This document shows, in pieces, positions 22,811 to 35,502 of a stretch of DNA of 64,000 nucleotides. The DNA comes from Mycogone perniciosa. Its lineage: Eukaryota; Ascomycota; Sordariomycetes; Hypocreales; Hypocreaceae. The DNA lies in the NCBI GenBank assembly GCA_025331125.1, contig JAOALB010000118.1, positions 111,590 to 175,589 on the forward strand, in the 5' to 3' direction. The position numbers and the translations under genes were made by a program. Under the pieces are notes generated by a model. The model saw only the letters and a list, made by a program, of their open reading frames with translations, searched no databases and was not told where the DNA came from. Each line of letters begins with the position of its first letter. Position 1 is the stretch's first letter.

Positions 22811-24660
22811 ATGTCGACGGATCCTGCGCCATCGGCAGCGGCCGACTCCTCCACCGCAGGTGCAGCTATCGCGGCCAACTCTGAGACTGTACCGATTCGC
22901 AGCAACAGCTTCTCTCAACAATCGCGGACATCGGATGACTCGCAAACTGCCGCTGAGTAAGTGTCATGTATACACGTCTGAATTTAGATGACATCTTGCT
23001 GACCGTGGCTCAGCTTCATTCGCAATCAGGAACTCCTCGAAGCCGATGCGCGCGAAGCTCTCCCATACGTACGTTCATGCGCCGCCCCAACACCATTTCC
23101 ATCGCAAACAAACTGCCATGACGTCGCTGACCACAATTCCAGAGCATCGAGAACTGCACCAAGATTCTGGGATCCCTCCGGCAAGCTGTCTTTGCCTGCT
23201 TGACTTGCAATCCTGCCCCTGCGAAGCCCGAAGACCCGTGGACTCCTGCCGGCGTCTGCTACGCGTGCTCGGTCCAGTGTCATGGCGAACACACCCTCGT
23301 GGAGATATTCCAGAAGCGAAACTTTACATGCGACTGCGGTACCACACGCATACCTGCCACCAGCCCATGTACCTTGCGCATCAACAGCGAGACCAACACT
23401 AAAGGCAATGTCCACTCCGAGGAGCCTGATGCTAACAACAAGTACAACCAGAACTTCAAGAATCTGTTCTGCTGCTGTGAATGCGACTATGACCCATTTC
23501 AGCAAAAGGGAACCATGTTCCAGTGCCTTGGACTCGGAACGCACGAAACAGGCGGTTGTGGTGAGGATTGGTATCACCCCGACTGCCTTGTGGGCATGGG
23601 GACCAAAGGGGATGAGAAGGTGAAAACGGCCAAAGCTGCGCCAACCAACAGTCACACGAATGGCAACGACCTCGCTACTATTGTCGAGGGTGATGAGGAA
23701 CAACAGGGTGCAGCTAAGCCCAAAGCCGATGAAGAGGCGATCGACGACGAAGAAGAGGAGCCGCCAATGCCGCCGGACTTTCCCGACGAGGATGCTTTTG
23801 AAGGTTTCTTGTGCTACAAGTGTGTGGAGGCAAATCCATGGATTAAGCAATATGCAGGGACTTCGGGTTTCCTACCAGCCGTGTTCCTAGAACAACCCGA
23901 AACTTCATCAGAGTTTCCTAATGAGGAAGAGGCAGTGGTAAACTCGAAGAAGCGCAAGGCAGAAGAGGAGGAAGATGACCAAGGAGACGCGAAACGGGTC
24001 AAGAGTGAGGATAACACAGCAGCATCTGAATCCACCACGACTCAAGATACCCCCGAGACTCCAAGCAAAGAAACAGCGACAAAGGAGGTAGAGGACAAGG
24101 AAACAGAGCCTAAAGAGGCCGATATCAAGGATAAAGAGACCAAGGAGGAGGATACCAAGGAAGATGGCCTTGGTTGCAAGCTTCACAACCTTGGACCGGC
24201 CCCCACAGGCCGCTTCTCACTTTTCTTCAAGGAAAACTTCCGTGAGATGTTCTGCCGCTGCTCGGACTGCTACCCCAAATTGGACGCCCACCATCAGCTT
24301 CTAGAGGAAGAAGAAGTTTACGAGCCACCCTTGTCAGACGATGGTGCTTCCCAGCACGGAGGCTCCACACATGGAAGTGGCAGTCTCCTAGAACGCGGCG
24401 AGAGCGCCCTTCGCAATGTCGACCGCGTCAGGGCCATCGAGGGTGTCATGGCGTACAATCATCTCAAGGAGCGGCTCAAGCCTTTCTTCCAGCAGTTTGC
24501 GGAGAGCGGCAAGGCTATTGGCGCGGAGGATATCAAGGCGTACTTTGCCAAGCTGAGAGGTGATGAGCAGGGCATCAAGGAGGCTGGCCAGGCTGCCGTG
24601 TCCTCCAAGGAGGAGGAAGGTGGCGAAGGGGATAATCGACGCGAACAGAGCGGGTGTTAG
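22811..24660 (+). CDS. mlo2: UBR7/Mlo2-type protein with UBR box and PHD-like finger
   Basis: Predicted E3 ubiquitin ligase of the UBR7 group, probably nuclear. Exons 22811-22956, 23014-23068 and 23143-24660 give 572 aa. After a Ser/Ala-rich start comes the UBR-box zinc domain (about residues 80-150: CLTCNPAP, CYACSVQCHGEHTL, FTCDCGTTRI). A Cys/His PHD-like finger follows (LFCCCECDYDPFQQKGTMFQC...WYHPDCLVG). An acidic, low-complexity Glu/Lys/Thr-rich insertion (about residues 305-400) separates these from a second Cys-rich patch (MFCRCSDCYPKL). In animals UBR7 modifies histone H2B; in fission yeast mlo2 affects chromosome segregation when overexpressed. Neither role is shown here. The gene diverges from mcm2 across a 450-bp spacer. 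Intron donors are GTAAGT and GTACGT. Confidence 0.88.
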
Positions 24661-25141
24661 TATCGTGAAGGCGATATTAGCTGATTTTATATGCCCTGTG
24701 CTGACTGCCGACTACATTATTGTACAATATCATCCTTGCGTTGGGCCAAGGTAATAAGAGGGATGGAACTGGGATACTCTGGAAACAAATAGGACAAACA
24801 TGGACAAATGCTGGCGTTGGGAGGGTCTGCTTTTTGTTTCGAGTTCATTTGGAACGATTTATCGATATTTTGTTTGAGGGGGTAATAAATGGAGAGATAT
24901 CTTCTTACTTTTGAAGCAAACTCTGTTGACAAAAACAACACTACTCTGTGTTTCGTACAGCACATTTCTCTTATATACAGTTCGTAATCTCCAGGCATCA
25001 AAGTCATAGTATCATGCGTTGGGTATCCCTCATCAGCTTCTAGCACGCCATACCAGCCAGCCCATTGTCGATCTCTGTCGACACCCGTATACTCGTCCAT
25101 TTCATGCATCTTCTATCATGGCCATCTCGTAAGCACCTATA
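24661..25141. other. convergent 3' spacer
   Basis: UBR7 and the polyglutamine gene converge on this 480-bp spacer. It is fairly AT-rich and contains no supported coding sequence; it should hold both transcription ends. Confidence 0.5.
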
Positions 25142-26516
25142 TCATCGTCCTGTGGATCCCGTGCTCGACGCTGCACTCAGAGGCCGAGGAGGTGGGATAG
25201 GCATTGGCGGACCAACTGATTCCTCCCTCTGCATAGCGATGCCGCCCATCATGACCATATGCGGTAGGTGGTGCTGGCCGTCACTGTCCTCACCCTGGCT
25301 ATCAGCCAAATGCTGCTCCTGAGCCGCCCGCAGCTCCAGCTCCCTCAGCCTCTCCTTTTCCGCGGAATCAATAATATCGTCATCCCCGCTCCAATACGGA
25401 TCATCATCCTCAAGCTCAGGCATAGCCAGGCGCTTCCAAAAGCGCACCTCCTGCCGCACAGCCGTCTCGTCAACACACCTCGCAAAGCGCGCCTCATCCT
25501 CCTGGTACTTGCAGCGAAACCTGCGCAGGCTCTCGTTGGCGCGGCTAGCGTGGGTTTGCATCTCCCAGATCTGCTCACGTAGGCGACTGTTCTCGCGTCG
25601 GGTCTCGTCGAGCTGAACGCGGTAGGAGCGGTGCCAGGAGGCGACGTCGGCGACGTGTTTGGATTTGTACTCGTGGAATTGCTTGAGCATGAGGGAGAGG
25701 GCGTTTGCGTATTGGGCGAGGAGGGCGGCGTTGGCGTCGCGGCTGTGTTTGGCTTTTTCGAGGGACTCGGTGAGGATGGAGACGAGGCTCTCGAGGTTTG
25801 GTTCCTGGGCTGCGAGGCGCGATGCTTGTTAGCGTTGATGGATCCATACGAGGAGAATAGAGGGGGAGGGGGTTGTTTGTGAGAGACGCACAGTTTATAT
25901 CGTCGGCTGCCGAAGATATCACGTCGTCGTTGCCCAGGCCTTGAGATCTCGCCCTGTTGCGCACCCTGCCCAGGCCGCTGACAATGTCCTCGGTGACTCT
26001 CCTGTTGTCGGCCAATTGTCTGCTCAACTCCTCGACCATGCCATAGATGTAGTTGAGCTCGGCCTGGTGGCCGGCAGGGGTTGGCACGGGTATGACAGCG
26101 CCGACATTGGCGCCATTCATGCCGTTCATTTGGACTTGCTGTTGGTGATGGAACTGTTGTTGCTGTTGCTGTTGCTGTTGATAGTAGTGCTGTTGGAGCT
26201 GTTGCTGGTGGAGGGTCTGCTGCTGCTGCTGTTGTTGTTGATGTTGCTGCTGCTGCTGTTGATGCTGGATCGACTCGACGCTGGGGTTGCTGCTATTGCT
26301 GTTGCTATTGTTGTTGTTGGGCGCTGCTCCAAAGTTCATTTGATCGCGAGTGGCTTGTTGATCCTGGCGGACGTTGCTGACCGGCCCTCCAGCAGCGTTG
26401 ACGCTCTGGCTCTGGCCCTGAGTCTGGCCCTGAGCATTGCCCTGAACATTGCCCTGAACATTGCCCTGAACATGACCCAGGACCTGAGCCTCCTGGCCTC
26501 CAACAGCCATTGGCAT
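25142..26516 (-). CDS. polyglutamine-rich coiled-coil protein, function unknown
   Basis: Exons on the minus strand, 26516-25892 and 25809-25142, give 430 aa. The intron uses donor GTGCGT and acceptor GCAG. Residues 16-34 contain QGNV/QGNA tandem units, residues 67-78 are Asn/Ser-rich, and residues 84-127 are an interrupted polyglutamine tract. A conserved-looking core starts at about residue 153 (NYIYGMVEELSRQLADNRRVTEDIVSG, then GRVRNRAR). A long charged, probably coiled-coil stretch follows (LEKAKHSRDANAALL, MLKQFHEYKSKHVADVASWHRSYR, ENSRLREQIWEMQTH). The C-terminus is acidic and ends Pro/Ser-rich. I recall similar uncharacterised proteins in other sordariomycetes, but no function can be assigned. 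The ATG at 26510 two codons later is an equal choice of start. Confidence 0.82.
26130..26275 (-). repeat. interrupted CAG/CAA glutamine-coding repeat
   Basis: On the minus strand this segment reads as mixed CAG/CAA codons broken by His, Tyr and Leu codons, encoding the polyglutamine tract of the coiled-coil protein. A separate 12-bp repeat (plus-strand unit ATTGCCCTGAAC, about three copies, 26436-26471) in the same exon encodes the QGNV units. Confidence 0.9.
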
Positions 26517-28990
26517 TGGGCTAGCGGTCTCAAGAACAGGTACCGGACCAGCTTAAGGTGGCGCTACTGTACATAGCACCATTGATTGAAACCGGTTCTT
26601 TGTGCCTAAGAGCAGGCAGAATAGGGCGTCCGTCTCCCTTCAGGGTTGATATTCTGGGCGTGTGTTTCTCGATGGCAAAAATACGCCCAATCCGCTCGCA
26701 TTTGCCGTCCTGCAGGTGAAAGAGGCGCGCGCACGCGAAAAACTTGCCAACTGGTCAAGGGGTAATCCTCGTACATACATTCTGCGTACGGCATACATAA
26801 TACGTCGTAATACTATTACTCTGTGCATACGGTACATACATCCAGCAGCTGTGTTGCTTGTGGGCGTGGATTGTACATAACGGGGTATTTCGCGACCTGC
26901 AAGCCACCACTCATCTCTGCTTTGCAATTTTTTGTCGAGACATTGACTGCGTCTCTCTACTCGTATTGAATGAAGAAGCAGCTCACCGTCTCAAAGAGTT
27001 TGTGATTGGTGCAGATCGATGCTGCTTGTGAACTCCGTACATACTGTTTATGATGTGATGTGATGTGATGTGATGTGATGTGACTGCTATCAATGATGGC
27101 ATAACCAAGCGTCACGTGCTGGTTCGTATTACATATAATAATATTACCTCAGAATTCTCAAGCAGCTGAGACAGCAGCCCAACTTGGATCGAGATAGATA
27201 CACACTCTGCTAATCGCTTACCTATAAGTACATCGTCGACTCAGGCTAATGATGAGTTTTATATTGACATGAAGAGTGTCAGTCACCGGTTCGGCTGGTC
27301 AGATCAGGGGCAGGATACGAAGTACACATCGTGAATAGGACCGATTAATACCAGGACTTAACAAGCTGCTTCGACAATATCGCCATCTAATATGGAAGAA
27401 ATATCGGGGGGAAATATCGGAGAAAATACCTAAAGCAGGAAGTGGAGGGATCTTGGCTGCAGAGACAACTGGTGTTCGGTTTACGCCCAATATGTTGTGG
27501 CGCACACGAGATCGACGCGCTGGTCGACAGGATCTTATATACTTCATACAGACAAGATATTTTCATTGATGGTAGATACCCAATCCCGGAGCAGAATATC
27601 TTGAATATCCTCGAATGTCTCGCCACTTTGGGGAGTCTCTTGCACGTCTTATGTATATAAAAGAGGGGAGGGAGATTGGAGGAGATATCGGCTACAGCTA
27701 TGCAGCAGTCGTGCATACGGTATGCAGGTGGGCAACCCGCGAGGTTGCAACCGATATATTGCTTGGGCACAAAGAGACAGGGTAGTGGACAGTGCACGTA
27801 ATATGTTACTCGTATGTTGATTTGTTGGCAATTGCAGACACAAGAATTCTGTTGCCTGCTGTGCTACTTCGTACCCACGTTATAATAGACCCAAGAAGCA
27901 TCATGACCTGCAAGTCATTGGAAGTTGAGCACCTCTACGAAGTAGTCGGCCCGTTGTTGAGGCAGCGTGGCGCACGCACTTGTGCATATTTCGCTGCCGT
28001 TTCTTCCAACTTCTAACCATTAGAAGCAGAAGTAGAAGCCTTAGAACTATGCAAAAATCACCAGATCAGATGCCGTCGGCAGATTTGTGTCGCTTGGCGC
28101 AGTTTAGCTGTCTTCTAGCTGCATTTAGAGCCAGAGTGTGGGGAAGCGTCCAGGGGTATCAACCACTAAACGCTCTGAATTGCTTGGTTGATCGCTGCTT
28201 GTGACCTCTCATGGCAAACCACGCAATTTCGTATCATATGTGCAACTTCTCCCCCTTTCATCCTTGTCAGAGACCGCCCTCAAGAAAACTGATGATTGTT
28301 TGCGAATGCTGCTGGAAGACGGGACACTGAACGTATTCTGTCCTTTCGGTCTTGTATTGCAAAACGAGGCTGGTACGGAGTACTCGTACTCGCACTTACA
28401 TGCATTCTCCTCCAACTAAGACATTTATCTCCTCAAGCAGACGCCGCTTCTCGAAATGACTGACCCATGTCAGAGTCCTGCTGGCCCCCTCTTCGTTCTC
28501 GGAGCCCTCCACGGTCCTACCTTGGTCCCCCAGGCTTCGCCAATCGCGCCAGGCCTTGCTTGGCCCTGCTTGGCCTGGCCTGTTCTCAAGCAACTCCGCT
28601 TATCCGATGCTTGATGAGAATGACCCAGACCCATCTCCAAGTCTCCCCGTGCCTCAGATAGTGCTACGCTGCATCCCACTCACGATGGATCATTGACAGG
28701 AAAATGCAGCAACCATGTCATATGTGCATACTTCTTACAGACAGACAGCTCATGGTCGGGCCAACGGGGGGTGGGCAGGAACACCTGATGGAGGTCGTCA
28801 TGCTTTCGCTTCCTTGTCTCAGTTCGCTCCCGAAACTCCCACCCTGGTCTCACTGTGTCTCATCGTCTGCTGATTGGGTTGCACCAGAGGGTATCTGTTT
28901 AATATATAATTCGCCTTGGATCCCACCCCAGGATCGACAATCCCACTTCGCCATCCTCCCTCCATCTCCAAATAGCCCAGATATAACATC
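26517..28990. other. intergenic region, about 2.5 kb, no gene recognised
   Basis: This is the upstream region of the polyglutamine gene (minus) and of the alpha-glucosidase gene (plus). It includes a TGATG pentamer repeat at 27051-27080. The 27300-27800 part has a purine-rich, GATATC-containing composition with open stretches on both strands that match nothing I know; a decayed element is possible but not shown. Confidence 0.4.
27051..27080. repeat. (TGATG)6 pentanucleotide microsatellite
   Basis: Six perfect tandem copies of TGATG are visible, followed by a partial copy. It lies in a non-coding spacer. Confidence 0.95.
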
Positions 28991-31895
28991 ATGGGTTTCT
29001 GGAAGGGGCTCTTGTTTGCTGGGCTTACTTCGGCAGCTGCCGTTGTCAAGAGGGACGCTGCCAATGATAGCCTGTTGGCAAAATGCCCTGGTTACCAGGC
29101 TCACAATGTCAAGAAGACTGCTCGCGGCGTGACGGCCGACCTCAAGTTGGCTGGCAAGGCGTGTAACGCCTATGGCACTGACCTCAAGGACCTTGTGCTC
29201 CAGGTCACTTACGAGACTGGTGAGGATGAACAAGCCAATAGACCGCGTTACAATATTGGGGGACACATGTGCTGATGCTCTTTCAGAAAACCGAATCCAT
29301 GTCAAGATCCAGGATAAGGGAAACCAAGTCTACCAGGTTCCCGAATCCGTCTTCCCTCGTCCTGGTAGCTCTAGATCGGCTAGTGGAAGCAACCTCAAAT
29401 TTGATTTCAAGCAGAACCCATTCTCCTTTACCATCAGTCGGGTCAAGACTGGCGAGGTTCTCTTTGATACCTCGGCCGCGTCGCTTGTTTTCGAGTCGCA
29501 GTATCTCCGTCTCAGAACCAAGCTGCCCAATGACCCTTACCTGTACGGCCTCGGAGAGCACGCTGATCCATTCCGCCTCAAGACCGCCAACTACATCCGC
29601 ACGTTGTGGAATCAGGACAGCTATGGCATCCCCACAGACACCAACCTTTATGGTGCCCATCCCTTCTACCTTGAGCACCGCCAAACCGGGTCTCATGGTG
29701 TCTTTCTCCTCAATTCTAATGGTATGGATGTCATGATCAACAAGGATTCGGCTGGCAAGCAGTACCTTGAGTACAACACCATCGGCGGTGTTTTTGACTT
29801 TTACTTCGTGGCTGGTCCAACCCCCGTTCAGGCCGTGCAGCAATACGGCGAGATCGCCGGTCTGCCGGCTCTGCAGCCATACTGGGGTCTGGGCTTTCAT
29901 CAGTGCAGGTAAGAGGATTCATATCAAGGATGGAGATCTCAGATAAGGGTAGCCTGCTAACAACATATTGCTAGATACGGATACGAGGACGTCTTTGATG
30001 TTGCCGAGGTTGTTCAGAACTACAGCCTGGCTAACATCCCTCTGGAGACCATGTGGACTGACATTGATTACATGGACCGCCGCCGAGTCTTCAGTGTAGA
30101 CCCAGACCGTTTCCCCTTGCCCAAGATGCGACAGCTTGTCGACCACCTCCATGCCCACAACCAGCACTACATTGTCATGGTTGACCCGGCTGTAGCCTGG
30201 ACGGACTACCCACCTGCAAACAAGGGGGTTGAGGACAACATCTGGCTTTTACGCTCTAACGGCTCCGCTTGGCTGGGTGTCGTCTGGCCTGGTGTCAGTG
30301 TCTTCCCCGACTGGTTTGCAGCCAACATAACGTCCTACTGGAACGGTCAATTCCATACCTTCTTCGATGCCAAAACTGGCATCGATATTGATGCCCTGTG
30401 GATCGACATGAACGAGCCCAGCAACTTCCCCTGCAACTTCCCCTGCGATAATCCGTATGAAGTTGCCAAGGGCTTCCCACCACCTCCTCCGCCGATCAGG
30501 GCCCCACCACGGCCCCTCCCCGGATGGCCGTGTGACTTCCAGCCCGGCGGATGTCCGGGCAAGCGTGACGAGATTCCAGTTTTGCAAATCAATGCCGGTC
30601 GTAATGACCTACCGCAGGGCCTCAAGAGAGACAGCCTCTTCTTCCCCGAGACCAAACATACGACCCCTTCTGGCAACCAAAAGGGTCTGCCCGGCCGTGA
30701 CCTCCTTTACCCCAAGTACCCCATTCACAATAAGGCAGCTTTCCAAGACTCGTGGAATGCGGACAAGGGTGGCATCTCCAACAAAACCGTCAACACCGAT
30801 GTCATCCACCAGAATGGTCTCGCCATGTACGACACTCACAACTTGTACGGCAGCATGATGTCCACGGCCTCACGCGATGCCATGCTCTCGCGACGACCCA
30901 GTCTCCGGCCCCTGATCATCACTCGAAGCACCTTTGCCGGCGCAGGCGCCAAGGTTGGTCACTGGCTTGGTGACAATCTTTCGAACTGGGATCACTACCG
31001 CGCCTCCATTCGCACCATGCTCGCCTTCACGTCTCTGTTCCAGTTTGGCATGGTCGGCTCTGACGTCTGCGGGTTTGGCGACGACACCAACGAGCATCTC
31101 TGTGCTCGATGGACCTCGCTTGGTGCTTTCCAAACCTTCTTCCGCAACCACAACGCCTTTGGCAGCGCCTCCCAGGAGTTCTACCGCTGGCCCACGGTCG
31201 CCGACAGTGCTCGCAAGGCTATCGCCATCCGCTACCGTCTGCTAGACTACCTTTACACAGCCCTACATCGCCAGTCCACTGACGGAACTCCCGCCATCTC
31301 TCCCATCTTTTACCAATACCCCAACGACAAGGCTTCCTGGGCCCTCGACTTGCAGTACTTCTACGGCCCCGGCCTACTCGTCGCCCCCGTCACTGAAGAG
31401 GGCGCCACCAGCGTTGACTTCTACCTCCCTAACGATGTCTTCTACGACTGGTACACCTACAAACGGATCAACGGCGACGCAACCACACACACCGTCTCCA
31501 ACGTCGACATCACCAGCATCCCGCTCTTCATCCGCGGCGGCGTCATCCTCCCCCTGCGCATCCGCTCCACCAACACCACCACTGAGCTCCGCAAGCAGAA
31601 CTTTGAAATCCTCATCCCGCTAGATTCTCGCGGCTCTGCGTCCGGCGAGCTGTACATCGACGATGGTGTCTCTTTGGAGCAGAAGGGTGGTGTCACGCAC
31701 GTTACTTTTACCTATGAGAATGGTTTCTTGACGCTCTCTGGCACGTTTAGCTATAATGTCCCCTTTGCTATTTCCAAGATTACTATCCTGGGAGGTGGAT
31801 CCAACAAAGCGTCTGCCTTTGCGGATGGTGGCGATGACCAGTCGTTTGATGTCAATGTGTCGCTCAATAAGCCTGGCACTATCAAGGTTGGCTGA
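28991..31895 (+). CDS. agdC: secreted GH31 alpha-glucosidase (AgdC-like)
   Basis: A glycoside hydrolase family 31 enzyme that releases glucose from non-reducing ends of alpha-glucans, probably extracellular. Exons 28991-29219, 29287-29908 and 29975-31895 give 923 aa. A signal peptide (MGFWKGLLFAGLTSAAAVV) is followed by a KR dibasic processing site. The N-terminal beta-sandwich includes LYGLGEHADPFRL. The catalytic barrel has the nucleophile Asp428 in WIDMNEPSNF and the acid/base Asp617 in GHWLGDNLSNWDHY, with further GH31 blocks IPLETMWTDIDYMD and FRNHNAFGS. The Cys/Pro-rich insertion after the nucleophile (PCNFPCDNPYE...PPPPPP) is typical of fungal AgdC-type enzymes. C-terminal beta domains contain SIPLFIRGGVILPL. 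Beta-xylosidase-like members share this fold, so substrate preference is inferred. Confidence 0.93.
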
Positions 31896-32841
31896 GTACC
31901 TTATGCCTTGTCAGTATCTCGTGCAGTCATGTACATACTTTTGCTGGACGCAGCATAGAAAAGATAGACGTTTTGTTGAATGAAACCAAATCGCTTCGCT
32001 ACATGTGCATAATCCCATGTTGTTCCATGTATCTGCTTATGGGGTATTCCTTATGATAAAAAGGTCATTGAATGCAAGCATAAATGCCCTGCAAAACACG
32101 CTCTCGCTCTACCAGGTCTAGGAACAGGGAATGAGATGAAGTTGCCTCCCCTTTCACCCCCTGAATATCCCTTTTCTCCCTTTTCTTGCCCGCCATCTTT
32201 ACCGACTCGACCCATCCATTTGTATGCATCCTCCCCTCCCGCCTAGTAAAACAACACAACAGAAAGGATAGAAAAAGAGAAGTCGATCGCCTCCAAGAGC
32301 GAGACATCCTGTATGCTCCCGCCCCAGCCCGTGCTCTTTCGACACCAGATAAAACAAATCCCGCCCACCCGCCGACCCCCGTTGAATGCACCATGTATTT
32401 ATTCCCACCAGGAATCCGGACGCCTTTCGATGGTAGACACAAGAACAAAAAGATAAATATAGATAAGACAGACACCGGGCGAAAGAAAATAAAGAAAAAT
32501 AACACCCCTTGTGGCGTGAACAGACGGATATGATGATGCTTTGGGGAAAGTGTTTCAAATACAAGAACAGAACAAAACAGAAAGGTGAGCAGTGACATGA
32601 TTCGAGAAAGGGACAGAGAAATATGTGAGTAGATAAACAATGAGCGATTCTTTTTTCATGAGCTTCGTTAGTCATTCCCAGAAATGCAAATTCGAAGATG
32701 AGCCTGTCTTATCGTATACACGTGCGGAAGAAAATGAAACGCGAAACATTAGAAACCCCGTCAAGGAAGTGAGTGTGCATGCTACCGGCGTGTGGAGAAG
32801 ACCAGTCTGAGAGGAGTGCCAATGTCTTCACAGCAGTAACC
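31896..32841. other. convergent 3' spacer, no gene recognised
   Basis: The alpha-glucosidase and the caspase-like gene converge on this region. It is A-rich on the plus strand (AAAGAAAAATAAC-type stretches near 32490). Overlapping open stretches on the minus strand near 32065-32675 are Phe/Leu/Ser-rich translations of T-rich sequence and are not credible proteins. Confidence 0.5.
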
Positions 32842-35502
32842 TTATCCATCCACTACCTCCATATCGTCACCCGATTTAGTGTCCAAAGTTGGAGTCACTT
32901 CCATGGGAGAAACGATATCTGCTAGAGATGAGATCGTTGAGTCTTTGCGTTCCAGCCTTGGATCTCCATTGCCACTGGGGGTGCCATTATTGGCGCAAAG
33001 ACGATATTCACCATCTTCTTTTAGTTCAATGATGCGTTCATCAAGAGCCCATTGAGCTAGGAGGCTATCAATGCCCAATCGCTGACCCTCGCCTTTCTCC
33101 ATGTGTCGGCCCACATGTTCGGTCCACTCATCCCAGGATGAAGGCCCCTCGAATACACCGTTGCAGTCAGACATTGGGCATGCAGACTTTTGTGGAGGAT
33201 GTCGCCTAGTGACCAAGCAAGACTGTTGCATCTCTTTCACATGAGCATCCCATTCTGCCTGAAGTTTGTTATCGCCCTTAGCGATAGTCCTCTTTATTTG
33301 AAATGGGGCATGCATTCGACGGAGATGCTGGGTGAAAAGATCTTTGCGATTGAATTCATTTCCCCTCCCCTCAACTGTACTCTGAGGACATGCGGAGCAG
33401 CGATAATACGTCAAACAGAGGTGTTGCGAGGCAATGTGTCGTTTCCATTCATTCTTTGATCCGAAAGTACTTGTGCAGCCGGCAAACGAGAAAGCGCATG
33501 GGAAAGGGCGGGTATGGGCAGCAGCGATATGTTTACGAAGTGAGGATGAATCTTTGAAAGGGGCGTGACTGCAATGATCACAACGGGTTTCTGGCTTGGG
33601 TAAAGAACGCCGAGGGGCCTTCATGCGTGAGTTTGGAGTAAGATCCATGGCCATGGCAGCGTCAACTGCCCCAGATTCGTTTGCATCGCGCGAGGATGAA
33701 GCATCACTGCGCCTCACATCAGGGACACCATCTGGCAACGTGGTACGGTGTCGCACGGCAGGTGGAGGAGGGCCCTCATCACTCCTGTGTCGAACATGGC
33801 TTAGAGCCTTCAACTGCTCTGCAGCCTCCTGCATCTCGGCAGAGTCCTCAACCTCGTCCTTGGGTTTTATTGGTGCAATACTGCGGGGGGTTCCTGATGC
33901 AAAAGCAACTGCAGAAGGGCTACTTTGGGGTCGGTATTCGAGGCCCTCTCTTGCTGCGGAATGAAGATAGGGGTCAGGTTCTCGCCGTATACGTGCAGGC
34001 GTTCCAACTGCCACTTCTCTTGCTTCAAGCAAGATGCGGCCATCCTCTACCTCCCTGGCCGATGGTCGAATTCCGGCGGGACCCACGAGTTTTTCGTAGA
34101 GATGAATCATGTTGTGAGAGCTGATATAACCCAGGAAGCAGCAGACTTTATCGTGCTGCACAACGTTCCAGATAGAATGCGGCATGGATATGAGGAGCAT
34201 CGTAGGTGGTCCAATAAACATGCCTTCCACAGCAATCCTAGCACTGATGGCGGGTTTATTCTGGAGCCATTGATGAAAGAAGGACATGTCCGGGCTTGCA
34301 TCACCAACAAAAGTTGTACAAACCAAGATCCTAGCCTCATCAAACAGGAGGTCTGCAACAGACTCGGGATCAATCAGACCATCCTCACGAGTCCGACCTG
34401 TCGGAGCATCGATGTCACCCCCGTTCTGAGGTGGTACGGGTGTCCGGCCTGACAATGAAGCCAATGTCAAGTTGTGGCCTTTTCCTGGGGTGAGGGTGAA
34501 GAATAGGGGCATCGGAGGAAGAGAGGGAAGCGGGGGGAGAGATGGAGCCGCACTGCTGTTCGCCAGAGCGGGACTTGGGACGAGATGCTGCTGTCTTAAA
34601 GAGCGCGTTTCGTCATAGAGCCGTTGGACGCTGAAGGACTGTACGCTGCTAAGCTTACGGAGTGCCTCAACCAAACATGAAGTAAAGGAACGCTGGGGTG
34701 ACTCCTCGCGTATTTTGTGTTCCGGGGAGCAGGCTGCGATGACTTGTTTCGTGCCATGGCTACCAGCAACTTCTGCATCAGCGTCGGCGCATGTATCTAG
34801 AAGTAGCAGGATATCAGATTGGGCATCCTCGAATAAACAGCGGATTCCATTCCACTTCAGTTTCGCAGCATCCTCTCGCGTATTGCTACCGAGAACGGGT
34901 TAGAAGACACGACTATAGCGGGCAACGGACCGTATAACAAAGTGATGAGAACAACTCACCAAGCCCAATATAGCTGGCCATCGGAGCCGGCGTATCCGTG
35001 GCCAGCATAGTATAGAATAAGTAGATGATTGGGCCTAGCGTTTTCAAGAAAGGAGGTTATCTGGACGCCAAGCTTGGCGCTTGGGTTCGGTACGGTGGGA
35101 ATCTGCCATCGCTGGGTATTGAAGCCGTATTGCTTCTGCATAGTCTGCTCTACCGCGGCAAGATCCTCATCGACGGTTTGATCCTCCTCCCAGCTCAATA
35201 GTAGCACAGATACGTCGGTGTAAGGCATGCGCTCGGTCTGGCGCTGGATCAACATAGCGGCATCCTGGAGATGGCGGGCAAAGGACTCAAAGTCCTGGCG
35301 CTCGACGAAGGGGGCATCGTGTACAGGATAATGCGGTTGCGACTAGAGAAGAACAGGTGGAGTCAGCAGCCTGTAGATGATGAGATCGAGGGGACCCAAG
35401 GCTGACCGTTTCATGAGGATATTGCGCAGCAGGCTGAGAATTGGAGGCCGGGGAAGCGTTGACCTTTGGAGCCAGCTTCCGCTTTTTACTAGACGGTTCC
35501 AT
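32842..35502 (-). CDS. caspase-like domain fused to C2H2 zinc fingers
   Basis: Exons on the minus strand, 35502-35407, 35342-34960 and 34885-32842, give 840 aa. Residues ~1-20 carry a basic, nuclear-localisation-like SSKKRKLAPK. Residues ~60-260 look like a caspase/metacaspase-type fold: strand VSVLLLSWEED, LLILYYAGHG with candidate catalytic His147, and ILLLLDTC with candidate Cys192. The middle (about 320-430) has an uncharacterised block (DEARILVCTTFVGDASPDMSFFHQWL). Four C2H2-type fingers follow from residue 595: CDHCSH...HIAAAH, the FGSKNEWKRHIASQH finger, CSACPQ...HLRRMH, and a final CPMSDC...HVGRH. The finger set resembles those of many fungal C2H2 proteins. Activity and target are unknown. 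The first donor (GTCAGC) is atypical, so the first 32 residues are the least certain. Confidence 0.8.

Noticed and set aside
27387..27797. A 136-codon open stretch on the minus strand, with an open frame on the plus strand reading ...FGESLARLMYIKEGREIGG...
   Set aside because: Both looked faintly protein-like, possibly a decayed gene, but neither has intron logic or a known family, and the region has many stops.
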